The notes below the pieces were generated by a model. It was given only the letters and a program-made list of their open reading frames with translations, made no database searches and was not told where the DNA came from. Position numbers and translations under genes: made by a program. Below are positions 19,954 through 29,442 of a stretch of 64,000 nt of DNA, one piece after another; position 1 is the stretch's first letter; every line of letters starts with the position of its first letter. Where the stretch lies: assembly GCA_916048095.2 (NCBI GenBank), contig OU696576.1, positions 4,254,548 through 4,318,547 of the forward strand. Direction: 5' to 3'. This DNA is from Sacculina carcini (taxonomy: Eukaryota; Arthropoda; Thecostraca; Sacculinidae).

Positions 19954-20235
19954 ATTTATGACTCATTTGTAGGAAGTTATTGTCTCATTCCCTCGTGGAT
20001 TTGTGTATGATATGCACTGGATGTTTTGTGAAACCATGTGGTCTGCATTATTGTAGCGGTGGTTTTGCAGTTCGTTTGTAGTTGCGTAGTTGGGTTATTT
20101 TTTGTTACTTATCTCTTGCAGACATGGGCCCACAGGTATACTGTCTGTGTTTCTGGCTATCTGCATGAATTAATAGGATAGTGTATGCATTTTATTAATT
20201 TTGTGCACGCATATTGCTCGATTGGTTTGGGCACA
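19954..20235. other. unassigned sequence left of element F
   Basis: No gene is supported. A pyrimidine stretch ending TCTCTTGCAG before ACATGGGC (about 20111-20127) resembles a splice acceptor, but no flanking coding exon is recognised. The last five bases, GCACA, are F's TSD. With 24856-25031 and 26462 onwards this forms the backbone into which F and the mini-LTR element inserted. Confidence 0.4.
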
Positions 20236-20493
20236 TGTAGTGGCTTCGTGTAATTACGATAATCATCCACAATAAACGATAATCATAAACAGAGTAGAAA
20301 CATAAACGGAACACAGTTAATACAACCAACGTTAATCGCGCGTACAAACAGCACACCTTGACACTCGTGCCCAGACTGCCTGACCCAACACGGTCAAGTT
20401 CAGTGTCACATTCTAGTTACGTCATCTAGTATCGGCCAGGGAGATTACACAGTACATTTCAAATAAAGCGACCGTATAGGTGGCGATACTACA
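20236..20493 (-). repeat. 3' LTR of element F
   Basis: A 258-bp LTR, TGTAGTGG...ATACTACA on the plus strand, identical as read to 24598-24855. It lies 12 bases beyond the stop of the gag-pol frame. Confidence 0.96.
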
Positions 20494-20505
20494 CATCCCC
20501 TCACT

Positions 20506-23500
20506 TTAAAAGTCAACATAATCATCAAAGCGAACGGGACGGCGGCGGTTACGCAGATTCCGCGCATTAGCTGGCTCAGGCGCTGCTCCTGGTTCGGCCA
20601 CCTCCGACTCATCTGATGTCACAGCTCCTTCTGCCTCGATCGCCGGTGCCTCGCATTCTATAGCGCTTTCGTCTCGAGCACCAACACAATCTTGATTTTT
20701 GTCGAGCGGTGGACATTGGAAATCCGTGTCCCTGGTTCGAGCTATGACCAGATGAGCCGGGTTCCGAACGGTTCCGTCTTCCAGCCGAAATGACGAGCCC
20801 CGCCTTTTGACTATTTGCAGTGGCGGGCTGAAACGGGGCGACAGCTTTGCGGATCGTCCGGGTGTCCGTACATGCACCCAGTCTCCTGGACACAGTGTTG
20901 ACTCTCGCACAGCGTGTCTGCGATTGTAATTTCTTCGGTTACGATCCTGTTGACGTTGAACCTGATCATGAACAGCGCTGGTCGTCGGTACAGCTGTAAC
21001 AGGCAGTACCAACCGCATGTTTCGCCCGTGCAGTAAAACTGACCGTGCGACGCCTGTTGTGCAGTGAGGTGTCGCCCTGTACCCAGCTAATAGCTGCCGG
21101 ATGCGGTCCTTGAATGCTCCACGATGATGGTTTTGGAACCACGTCTTCAACGTCCGATTATACCGCTCTACGGCACCATTGCCTTGTGGCCAATATGCAG
21201 CCGATCGTCGATGGACGATGCCACGGTGTCGGAGGTATTCTTCGAATTCCTGGCTCACAAACTGTTTACCATTGTCGCTGACTAGCTCGTCCGGATATCC
21301 CTCGCGTGCAAAAACTGAGTTGAGGAATTCAATCACGGTGCGTGTATTTGTCGATGCAACAAGACCGACTTCGGCCCACTTGGAGTGATAATCCACGACA
21401 GTAATTGCGTAACGACAATCTTCTTCTGTCGTATACACAGGACCGACAATGTCAATGCCAAGTTTCGACCAAGGTTTAGTAGGCAACTTTACGGGTTGGA
21501 GTGGTGCCGTCCGAAGTCGAGCACTGAGGGTCTTGTCGCTACTTTGACATTGAATACAGTTATGGATGCAAGCCCTTCCGTTTTCGTCCATATTCGGCCA
21601 CCATGCTAGACTTCGCAGCATCTGCTTTGTCCGTATGATGCCGTCGTGTGATGCGTGCGCCCGACTGATATACGCGGATCTCAGCTCGCGTGGCACGATA
21701 ATTTGTTGTCCTGCGCGCAATACTAGATCACCGTCCGTAGATAGTTCGTGTCGAACCGGAAAATACGGCTTTATCTGCGACTCACATTGCTTGAAATCTC
21801 TGGGAAACCCAGTCCGTATCAGCTGACGTAGATCGTTGAGTTCCGGATCCTTCGAGCTAACTTCTCGAACCGTAGATTCTGAGATACTCGGATGATCGTC
21901 AATCGTTGCGATGATGTCGCAGTCATGTTCTTCCACGTTGTCGCGGTTCTCATGTTCGGTGTTGGGTGTTGAGTCGGTGCTGGGTGTTAGCCGGGACAAA
22001 GCGTCTGCCACTGTCAAGCGATTACCAGCGACGTGTTCCACTACGTATGAGTAGGGTATCAACCGAGGCTGCCACCTCGCGACTCTTGCTCCCGCTCGAC
22101 CGCTGAAATTGGCAGAAAGGATCGACTTGAGCGCAGAATGATCAGTGCGAAGTGTGAAATAGCGTCCCCAGAGGAAGATTTTCCATTTTTCGATAGCTTG
22201 TACCGCGGCTAGCGCTTCCCGCTCTGTGACTGAATATTTTGATTCTGCAGGAGAGAACTTCCTGCTCCAGAATGACACAACATGCTCCTGGCCACGATCA
22301 TCAATTTGTGACAACATGCCACCTGCACCTTTTTCACTGGCGTCTGTGGTAACGTATGTTCTCCAGTTCGTCTCAAAGCGGCTGAGAGGATTTGCGTCTT
22401 CGATTGATTGCTTCACCATCTGGAAAGCTGTAGTGTGCTCTGATGTCCAATTGAAGGCAGTACCTTTTTTGAGAAGGTTATAGAGTGGACTCACTACCGT
22501 TGCATAATCTGGCACAAAGTGTGACAACCAACTAGCCAGACCCATAAAACTACGAAGTTCTTGAGCGTCAAAGGGACGCTGTGCACTCCTGATAGCCTGC
22601 AGATGGTCGTCTGAGGGCGAGATACCGGCCCGTGATATAGAAAATCCGCAGAACTGCAGCGTTGGCTGCGCGAACGATGATTTTGAGAGATTGAGTGTGA
22701 CATTGGCCTGTCTCAGTCGGCTCATGAGTAGTCGTAGACGCTTGTCATGCACTTCTTTTGTAGGTCCAGCACAAACAATGTCATCCATGTAATGACAACA
22801 TCCTGGAATGTCTGCCAGCACACGATCCAATAGTCGCTGAAAAGCAGCTCCCGCTGAGACTAGTCCGAAGGGTAATCGTTTATATTGAAACAATCCGTCA
22901 TGCGTGATGAACGCAGTGACATGACGCGAATCTGGATGTAATTCTAATTGATGGTAGGCCGACTGGAGATCTAGTTTACTGAAAACGCAGCCTTTGAGTT
23001 GACTCGAAAGCTCCTGAAATGTCGGCAGCGGATGAACGTCGCTCACTATTTGCGCGTTTGGTCCTCTCAGGTCAACGCAGATTCGAATATTACCATTCTT
23101 CTTGCGAGCGACCACAATGGGGCTCACCCACTCAGATGAGTCGACACGCTCGATTACTCCCGTGTTGAGCAGTTTGTGCAATTCTGCCGACACCTCCTCT
23201 CTGATTGCCAGCGGTAGTCGACGCAGCGGATACGCTTTAGGCGTGGCACCTGGCTTGAGTCTGATTTTGTGACAGAAACCCCTCAGTGCCGGCAGTTCCT
23301 GAGAATTTGCTTCGGTCTCGACTTTACACACAACTCCGTCTTGTGGAGAAATGGTGAGACCCAATTCGGCCAGAGTAGATAGTCCGAGGAGTCCTTCTGA
23401 CGTCGGAGTGTCAATGACAACAAACTTTGTCGACGTTGTGTGTGCACCAACTGATATACGTGCTTGTAATTCTCCGACAACTTGAAGAGGTCGACGTCCA

Positions 23501-24570
23501 ACTCCGTACAGTTGAGTGTCCGTGGGAGTTACATGTGCGCCTTTAAAATGTTCCCTGGCAAGAGGAAGACTCAAAACAGATACACTCGCACCTGTGTCAA
23601 TTTGCAACGTCACATTAGCTGTTTTCCCTGTGTCGACAGTTATGATCGACTCACACGTGAGTTTCTTCTGCTGTGAAGATGTACAGTTCAAGATGGTGAC
23701 TCCCTTGACATTTTTAGTCTGGTTCTTGTGTCTGCTCTGCGGTTTGGGTTTTCGTTTTGCTGCTGCTGAACGACAAACAACTGCCCAGTGTCCTGAATGA
23801 CCACATATGTTGCATGTTGATTTGAATGCAGGGCAGAACTGTGCACGCGGTGCTCCATGACATCGTCCGCAGTGTGAACATGATTGAGTTGCATTGTTTT
23901 GTGCAGATGTTTCTCGCGGTGATTGCTTGCGTGAATTGTAAACAGCGTTAGTGTGTTCTATTGCCGACAATTCCGCCGTCAGATGAGGAGCGCTCATCAT
24001 GGCTGATTGCTGCTTTGCAGACTCATAGGCTTCTGCCATTTTCATCAGCGAGTCTAATGTGAGCGAAGCGTCTTGCAAAAACCGCTCACGGAGGTTCGGG
24101 TAGATTGTGTGCTCAACCACCTGGTCGCGTATGATTTCGTCGGTCAAATCACCGTACTTGCAGTTCATCGCTAGACCCCGTAATGCTGATATGTAGTCGG
24201 CCGTTGATTCGCCTGTCTGCTGCCTCCTCTGTTTTAAACTGAATCGTTCAGCAATGACATTGACTTTTGCACCGTAGTAGTCAGACAACTGTCGCATTGC
24301 CAATGCGCTCTCTGATTCGTTCTCGCGCTTCACAGTAGGTGGGAGTGAGCGGAAAACACGTAGAGCTTCAGCTCCGATTGAGTGCAGAAGTAGAGCATGC
24401 TTTCGATCCTCGGCGAACTTGTTTCCGTCTATAGCGAGCATGTAATTCTCAAAGGAATATCTCCACTCGTCCCATGGAATCAATGGTTTGCCAGGTTGTG
24501 GCAAAAACGGAAGCGGCGGCGTAATACTCTGAATACTCATATCAACTTTAGTGGGTTTGACACGAGCCAA
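20506..24570 (-). CDS. Gag-Pol polyprotein of element F (Ty3/gypsy)
   Basis: A single 1354-residue frame. Gag starts near MSIQSITPPLPFLPQPGKP (an upstream in-frame ATG adds ten residues). It carries knuckles near 232-270 (CSHCGRCHGAP, CNICGHSGHWAVVC). Protease: DTGASVSVLSLP near 325. RT: LDLQSAYHQLEL and the catalytic MDD in HYMDDIV near 595. RNase H: TTDASEKGAG near 743. Integrase: HASHDG...CIQCQ finger, then GIDIVGP, SDNGKQFVSQ and GNGAVERYNR from about 1040. The C-terminus has a basic module and an acidic tail without B's minisatellite. It looks whole. Confidence 0.95.
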   Translation of the reverse strand: MARVKPTKVDMSIQSITPPLPFLPQPGKPLIPWDEWRYSFENYMLAIDGNKFAEDRKHALLLHSIGAEALRVFRSLPPTVKRENESESALAMRQLSDYYGAKVNVIAERFSLKQRRQQTGESTADYISALRGLAMNCKYGDLTDEIIRDQVVEHTIYPNLRERFLQDASLTLDSLMKMAEAYESAKQQSAMMSAPHLTAELSAIEHTNAVYNSRKQSPRETSAQNNATQSCSHCGRCHGAPRAQFCPAFKSTCNICGHSGHWAVVCRSAAAKRKPKPQSRHKNQTKNVKGVTILNCTSSQQKKLTCESIITVDTGKTANVTLQIDTGASVSVLSLPLAREHFKGAHVTPTDTQLYGVGRRPLQVVGELQARISVGAHTTSTKFVVIDTPTSEGLLGLSTLAELGLTISPQDGVVCKVETEANSQELPALRGFCHKIRLKPGATPKAYPLRRLPLAIREEVSAELHKLLNTGVIERVDSSEWVSPIVVARKKNGNIRICVDLRGPNAQIVSDVHPLPTFQELSSQLKGCVFSKLDLQSAYHQLELHPDSRHVTAFITHDGLFQYKRLPFGLVSAGAAFQRLLDRVLADIPGCCHYMDDIVCAGPTKEVHDKRLRLLMSRLRQANVTLNLSKSSFAQPTLQFCGFSISRAGISPSDDHLQAIRSAQRPFDAQELRSFMGLASWLSHFVPDYATVVSPLYNLLKKGTAFNWTSEHTTAFQMVKQSIEDANPLSRFETNWRTYVTTDASEKGAGGMLSQIDDRGQEHVVSFWSRKFSPAESKYSVTEREALAAVQAIEKWKIFLWGRYFTLRTDHSALKSILSANFSGRAGARVARWQPRLIPYSYVVEHVAGNRLTVADALSRLTPSTDSTPNTEHENRDNVEEHDCDIIATIDDHPSISESTVREVSSKDPELNDLRQLIRTGFPRDFKQCESQIKPYFPVRHELSTDGDLVLRAGQQIIVPRELRSAYISRAHASHDGIIRTKQMLRSLAWWPNMDENGRACIHNCIQCQSSDKTLSARLRTAPLQPVKLPTKPWSKLGIDIVGPVYTTEEDCRYAITVVDYHSKWAEVGLVASTNTRTVIEFLNSVFAREGYPDELVSDNGKQFVSQEFEEYLRHRGIVHRRSAAYWPQGNGAVERYNRTLKTWFQNHHRGAFKDRIRQLLAGYRATPHCTTGVARSVLLHGRNMRLVLPVTAVPTTSAVHDQVQRQQDRNRRNYNRRHAVRESTLCPGDWVHVRTPGRSAKLSPRFSPPLQIVKRRGSSFRLEDGTVRNPAHLVIARTRDTDFQCPPLDKNQDCVGARDESAIECEAPAIEAEGAVTSDESEVAEPGAAPEPANARNLRNRRRPVRFDDYVDF

Positions 24571-24597
24571 AATTACCTGTGGGTCCTCGTCGCCAAT

Positions 24598-24855
24598 TGT
24601 AGTGGCTTCGTGTAATTACGATAATCATCCACAATAAACGATAATCATAAACAGAGTAGAAACATAAACGGAACACAGTTAATACAACCAACGTTAATCG
24701 CGCGTACAAACAGCACACCTTGACACTCGTGCCCAGACTGCCTGACCCAACACGGTCAAGTTCAGTGTCACATTCTAGTTACGTCATCTAGTATCGGCCA
24801 GGGAGATTACACAGTACATTTCAAATAAAGCGACCGTATAGGTGGCGATACTACA
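24598..24855 (-). repeat. 5' LTR of element F
   Basis: A 258-bp LTR identical as read to the 3' copy. On the coding strand it is followed by AT and then the TGGCGACGAG primer site. GCACA at 24856-24860 is the second TSD copy. Confidence 0.96.
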
Positions 24856-25031
24856 GCACACTTGTTTCAAATATTGTCTGACTATGGCACGCATGTCCTG
24901 ATTGCTGCTTGTTTGGTTAGTGCACGCTTGTCCTAATTGTTGCTTAGTTGGTTAGTGCACGTTTTTAACTTTCTTGTTGGTGCTTTATGTTGGGCAAATG
25001 GTGATGTGGTACAAGTTGTATAATTTGTGAT

Positions 25032-25405
25032 TGTGGTGTGATTGGGAGCGAGAGAGAGAGTGTGTGAGCGCGTTGGAGTGTCTGTGGTTTAGTGTGTGTG
25101 TGTGTGTGTGTGTTCGATTCGCGTTTGCGTTGTTTGGTGATGTGTTTGTATGTATGCGTTTCATGAAGTGTGCAAGCCCCGCGGCGGCGAGCGATTGACC
25201 GGCTCGCCGCTGATTGGTTGTGGCGGTGTGCGTGAGGACTGTGCGTGTGTGTGTGTCCGTTTGTGCTCCCGTGTGTGACGGTGTGAGCTAGGAGTCGTGT
25301 TTGAGGTGTTGTCGGGAGTGGTGTAACGTCTTGTAGGCGCGCGTGGGGCGGTGATGCCCACGCGCGCCTGTCTGTAATATATTTTAGTTTCTGGTTTCTG
25401 TTACA
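25032..25405 (+). repeat. 5' LTR of the TRIM-like element, with two strong hairpins
   Basis: This LTR contains AGGCGCGCGTGGG (25335-25347) and its exact reverse complement (25357-25369), a 13-bp stem with a 9-base loop. Upstream is a second stem, GCGGCGAGC/GCTCGCCGC, around 25180-25210. The 13-bp hairpin sits just before AT-rich TAATATATTTTAG near the LTR end. Confidence 0.85.
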
Positions 25406-26079
25406 AGCTATTTCGGCTTTTTAGTTTGGAAGTGGTTTTTTGTCTGCGACCCGGCTTCAGCAGCAGAGATAGTGCCCTCCAGTATTAGCAGCGGCCTGGA
25501 GGAAGTGGTGGAGGTGCTCGGCGGCGTGTCAGGTTGGTGTGCAGGGAGACGGCAGGAGGGCATTGTGCCGGCAGGAAGCAGCGGAAGAGCTGCAGCCGAG
25601 GGTTGCTCTTCGTCCCGCCTGCACTGGTGTTAGACTCGTCGCCGGGCAGATAGAAGATCGCTGGTGGAGGCTGCTGGTGCTGGAGGGCATGTGAGAGAAA
25701 GGAGCTGCTGAAGCCGGAGGAGAAAACGAAGGAGTTGAGACGACGGCGTGGTCTGCATGTGCGGCGACGTTACGGCTGTCGCGGTAGGGTGCTGAAGAGC
25801 ACCGGTGTCGACGGAAGCATGTTGGATGCTGGGGTCAAGGTGTTGTGCCCTGTCGCGGCAGCCGGTGATGAAGAGGACGGCAGGCTGCGGCGGAGCACTG
25901 AAGAGCACGGGCGGAGGCGGGAGCGTGGAGGATGCTGGGGCCTGCCGTGTTGCGCTACGCCGCAGCCAAGGTGTGTGCGTCTGGTGGAGGCCGTCGTCGG
26001 GTTTGGTTGTTTTTGTTTGTTTGTTATGCGTTTTTATTGTATGCTCTATAGTTCATGTTTCTGTAAAAACAGGTGGGGG

Positions 26080-26461
26080 TGTGGTGTGATTGTGAGCGAG
26101 AGAGAGAGTGTGTGAGCGCGTTGGAGTGTCTGTGGTTTAGTGTGTGTGTGTGTGTGTTCGATTCGCGTTTGCGTTCGTGTTTGCGTTATTTGGTGATGTG
26201 TTTGTATGTATGCGTTTCATGAAGTGTGCATGGCCCGCGGCGGCGAGCGATTGACCGGCTCGCCGCTGATTGGTTGTGGCGGTGTGCGTGAGGACTGTGC
26301 GTGTGTGTGTGTCCGTTTGTGCTCCCGTGTGTGACGGTGTGAGCTAGGAGTCGTGTTTGAGGTGTTGTCGGGAGTGGTGTAACGTCTTGTAGGCGCGCGT
26401 GGGGCGGTGATGCCCACGCGCGCCTGTCTGTAATATATTTTAGTTTCTGGTTTCTGTTACA
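26080..26461 (+). repeat. 3' LTR of the TRIM-like element
   Basis: This 382-bp LTR matches the 5' LTR, including both hairpins. It differs mainly by an extra short GTTTGCGTTC-type repeat and a shorter GT run. The TSD GTGAT follows. Confidence 0.9.
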
Positions 26462-26466
26462 GTGAT

Positions 26467-26788
26467 GAATTAGGCTACTGTCTGAAAATCGATCCCATTT
26501 TATTCATTTTAGAAAACTTCCACTCTAGAGGACGTGAGGGGATATTTGCAGACAGGCTCATTTCCGTCTTCAATAACAAGACAAAGAAAGCGTCAGGTTC
26601 TCCAGCGGGCGTCCAAGTTCAAATTGCATGGTTGGTATAACACACTTGGTATAACACACTTGGTATAACAACTTCAACCAATTCCATTTAAACCTGACTA
26701 GTGTTGTAATTGGATTCTTTATTATTGTGTTCATCCACAGGAGCTCGTGGAACTCATGTGGAGTAAAGTGCATATAAAATAGAAGTGC
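26467..26788. other. region upstream of the Ulp1-like ORF
   Basis: Non-coding as far as I can see. It contains three tandem steps of TTGGTATAACACAC (about 26633-26670) and a pyrimidine-rich stretch with a possible splice acceptor before 26741. It is continuous, apart from the inserted F and TRIM-like elements, with 19954-20235. Confidence 0.4.
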
Positions 26789-27304
26789 ATGCTGAGTTGC
26801 ATGCTCAATGACACAGTCATCGATGCTGCTCAGTCGGTGTTGGCGCGGCAATTCCCGGGGGTGTCTGGCCTCCAGTCGACTGTTGTGCTTCAGGGGTCCA
26901 ATTATGGCGGATATTCGGAGGACGGGCACCTGGTTCAAATCCTCCATGTTCATGGTTCACAGTGGGTAACTGTGGCTAGATTCGAAGAAACCGACCCTGG
27001 GGTGGTGTTCTATTTTGACAGTCTTTCGGCCAAATCTTCCAGGGTACCAGATTTTGTCAAAAATGTTTGTGGTGCCCTCATGTACCAAATTTCCCCAGAT
27101 GACGTCCAAATAGAGGTGGGTGGGTGCGCACAACAGTCGGACTCCAGCTCCTGCGGGCTATATGCCATCGCCAACGCGACTGCTGTCTGCTTCGATGAAT
27201 CTCCCTCCTGCTTTGCGTGGAAGCAGTTTGAGCTGCGGTCGCACTTGGACTGCTGTCTGCGCAAAGGAGTGATGGAGATGTTCCCTGCGTATCCTTTATC
27301 GTAG
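26789..27304 (+). CDS. Ulp1-like (C48-type) cysteine protease domain ORF
   Basis: A 171-residue ORF matches the fold signature of Ulp1/SENP-type proteases as found in many transposon-derived and lineage-expanded invertebrate proteins. It has an LND start motif (residues 6-8), HVHGSQWVTV (53-62), FDSLS with the catalytic-type Asp (77), QQSDSSSCG with Gln 115/116 and the nucleophile Cys 122, and a C-terminal helix. The residue directly before Trp 59, normally the catalytic His, is Gln 58, with a His three residues earlier, so activity is doubtful. A stop lies just upstream in frame; a TTCATCCACAG acceptor-like site is at about 26730-26741. It could be an exon of a larger host gene or of a DNA transposon. 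No partner is recognised next to it. Confidence 0.65.
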   Translation: MLSCMLNDTVIDAAQSVLARQFPGVSGLQSTVVLQGSNYGGYSEDGHLVQILHVHGSQWVTVARFEETDPGVVFYFDSLSAKSSRVPDFVKNVCGALMYQISPDDVQIEVGGCAQQSDSSSCGLYAIANATAVCFDESPSCFAWKQFELRSHLDCCLRKGVMEMFPAYPLS

Positions 27305-27645
27305 TTATTGTTTAGAATATTTTGCTTGTGTTGCTTGCGTGTCAAAAAAACAAAAAAACAAAAACAAAAAAGCAAAGACACGCGTTTCATAACAGAGGTG
27401 TGCGTATTATATGCATGTAGTATATAATAGTGTGTATATATTGTTCGTACGTATGTATGTTTTCCAAGTGTGTCATGCGTTATGTAAATATGATGGTTAT
27501 GGCTATGATCTATTACTGACTTGTATGGCTGTGATTTGCATGACTGTGATTTGTATGGCTGTGATGTACTACTACCGCATCCTATAGATATGTATTACTG
27601 ATTTGTACGGCTGTGATTTACTACTGGTTTGTGTATACATGTATG

Positions 27646-27683
<38 letters not shown>

Positions 27684-27719
27684 GTGTGTGTGTGTGTATG
27701 TACAGTATTGCGTGGTATT
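27305..27719. repeat. low-complexity stretch with (TA)n/(GT)n
   Basis: An A-rich (CAAAAAAAC) run near 27343-27375, imperfect TGTGATTTGTATGGC repeats at 27520-27620, and a (TA)n run (27647-27679) passing into (GT)n (27681-27698). ORFs here are simple-sequence artefacts. Confidence 0.8.
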
Positions 27720-28765
27720 TATGGTTGTGAATGTGTGTGTGCGTGCTCCAATTACGCCCATGAAAAGCAGGCCACAGCGAGTAGCGTGGCAGCTATGATA
27801 CCCCCGCCTTTGAGCCGATAATACTTTCCATAGTGAAAGGGGGACCTGCAGCCATCGAGGACATGCATAACTTCATTTCGCTCAAATAACGCAGCGAAAC
27901 AATTTATTTTTATTTAATTAGAACTTAATTGATTCATAAAAAAAATTAAGAAATAGTGGTGCTTCGCTTCTAAGGCGGGTTGGAAATAAACCATGAATTG
28001 TCCAAAAACAGTAATGTATGAGACAGTTTGGCAGTTAGCAATGAATTACATCGCAGGATTAGATCCCACTTGTGCACCAAGCATGATTCACTGCAATAGA
28101 CCCCTGTGTGTGCATGCGCGCCCATACACACATTGAGAACGAGTTTAACTACGCCCAAATGACTGATTTCATAAGTCACTAATCCAAAGATGGACCTTGA
28201 AGCATTTAGCCAAAATAGATGGTGCTCATCCATATAAAAACAAATCAGTGACCAACAATTTGATTCGATTTAATCACCAAACACAATTCATAAAAATTAC
28301 AAAAGGCAGGCCTGTCAACATACGAAACTATGAAGGAGGAAAAATGGAAACAGAGCATTCAAAACGAACGAAATCCCCTATAACTCATGCTTGGGGGCCC
28401 TAAATACGACTACACTACAAGAATCATAGTACAAGATTTCTCAATTATTCTATACCTAAGAAATAACCCATTGAAAAAATAACATTGTACACAAAAAATA
28501 TCACTTAGAGCAATGGATCTTAGCCTTTTTCTCTGGTTCCCCACTTATCAATGAGCCATCTTCGTTTTCCACAACAGCGCTACAAAATTAAATAAATTCA
28601 GTTGTTACATAAAAGTAAATATCAAAAGGTCATAAGAAACGAAAACAAATTTGTCCTTCTCTCCGACGTTTAGCTTTCCACTCGACAACTCTTCCATTCC
28701 CCACCAGCGGGGAATTCCCAAGGGTTAAGAACCACTTAGATAATCCCTCAATGTATGCAGTCCGG
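27720..28765 (-). repeat. dispersed repeat R, copy 2, interrupted by a MITE
   Basis: In reverse orientation this matches 44045-44735 (with 27720-28430) and the 43500-43560 part of R (with 28470-28509 and 28741-28760). A miniature element sits at 28510-28732 between CACTTAGA duplicates. The outer end grades into a CA/GT tract, as in copy 3. There is no coding potential. R as a family is not one I recognise. Confidence 0.75.
28510..28732. mobile_element. hAT-like MITE inserted in repeat R copy 2
   Basis: A 223-bp non-coding insert. Its ends read CAATGGATCTTAGCC and, on the other strand, GGTTCTTAACCC, both like the CAGTGGTTCTTAACC ends of hAT elements. It is flanked by the 8-bp duplication CACTTAGA (28502-28509 and 28733-28740). 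The uninterrupted R copy at 43512-43519 has one CACTTAGA (as its complement), confirming insertion. Confidence 0.78.
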
Positions 28766-29111
28766 CCGCCACACGGGTTTTCGCAGTCACGGCCAGCACA
28801 GAAATACTTTCTCGGCACTCGTATCAATCACGTCACCGTTTGACCGACATAAAGCCCACCACCAGGTAAAACAGTTTAACTCGTGTACTAACCAACAAAG
28901 CAACAAGACCAATCAAGCAATAATATATTTCGTTCAGCGCATATAACCACATATGCGAGCAAAAATAATCAACGGCAAGAATAAATAGAATGGATCCAAT
29001 GTAGCAAACACGTATACACACACAATATACAGAAACATCAACACCAGAACAAGCACACAAGAGAAAGCTAAAAGATTGCCGAAAACAACAGGCAGCAGAA
29101 AATAAACGTGC
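28766..29111. other. unassigned AT-rich interval
   Basis: No gene or repeat boundary is supported. It lies between R copy 2 and the LINE tail. Confidence 0.4.
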
Positions 29112-29442
29112 GCTCATCAGTTTAACCAATCAATCAATCAATCAATCAATCAACGATGTATTTGTTATAGCGCCCGTGGTCACAAGCGCGAAAATGACAA
29201 AAACAAGACTACTACATACACAAGTACAAAGTGAGAATCAGAAAGAGAATATTCACATAGAGTAGAATAAGAAACCCATAGCAAACAAACATACTTAAAC
29301 AAGAGACAAATTAATAAAAGAGTGGATATGCACAAGCGATTTCACATGACAAAATCAATAGAAAATAAGAACAATATAAGCATGAGTACAACAATACAAT
29401 GGAACAACAATAGACACAATACAGCACCACAGACATGTAGAG

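Larger units (their letters stand above)
20236..24855 (-). mobile_element. Element F: whole-looking, very young Ty3/gypsy element
   Basis: A 4620-bp element on the minus strand. Its 258-bp LTRs (20236-20493 and 24598-24855) are identical as read. The 5-bp target-site duplication is GCACA (20231-20235 and 24856-24860). The primer site TGGCGACGAG begins two bases inside the 5' LTR on the minus strand, as in element B. A purine-rich AGTGAGGGGATG precedes the 3' LTR. One long frame covers Gag-Pol. Identical LTRs imply insertion too recent for a mutation to have accumulated. F and B are sister families. Confidence 0.97.
25032..26461 (+). mobile_element. short non-autonomous LTR element (TRIM-like)
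   Basis: Two GT-rich LTRs, 25032-25405 (374 bp) and 26080-26461 (382 bp), begin TGTGGTGTGATTG and end TTTCTGTTACA. They flank only 674 bp of interior. The 5-bp TSD is GTGAT (25027-25031 and 26462-26466). A purine-rich ACAGGTGGGGG sits directly before the 3' LTR, as expected for a polypurine tract; I see no convincing TGG primer site after the 5' LTR. The interior is GC-rich, with GAGG/GCTG words and ORFs without recognisable domains, so it must rely on another element's proteins. LTRs differ by few changes plus a short indel, so it is fairly young. Confidence 0.9.

Noticed and set aside
25735-26115. Protein-coding gene in the interior of the TRIM-like element
   Set aside because: Arg/Gly/Cys-rich ORFs in two frames have no domain and come from GC-rich repeats.
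27603-27821. ORFs across the (TA)n/(GT)n run
   Set aside because: Tyr-Ile and Cys-Val repeats come from simple sequence.
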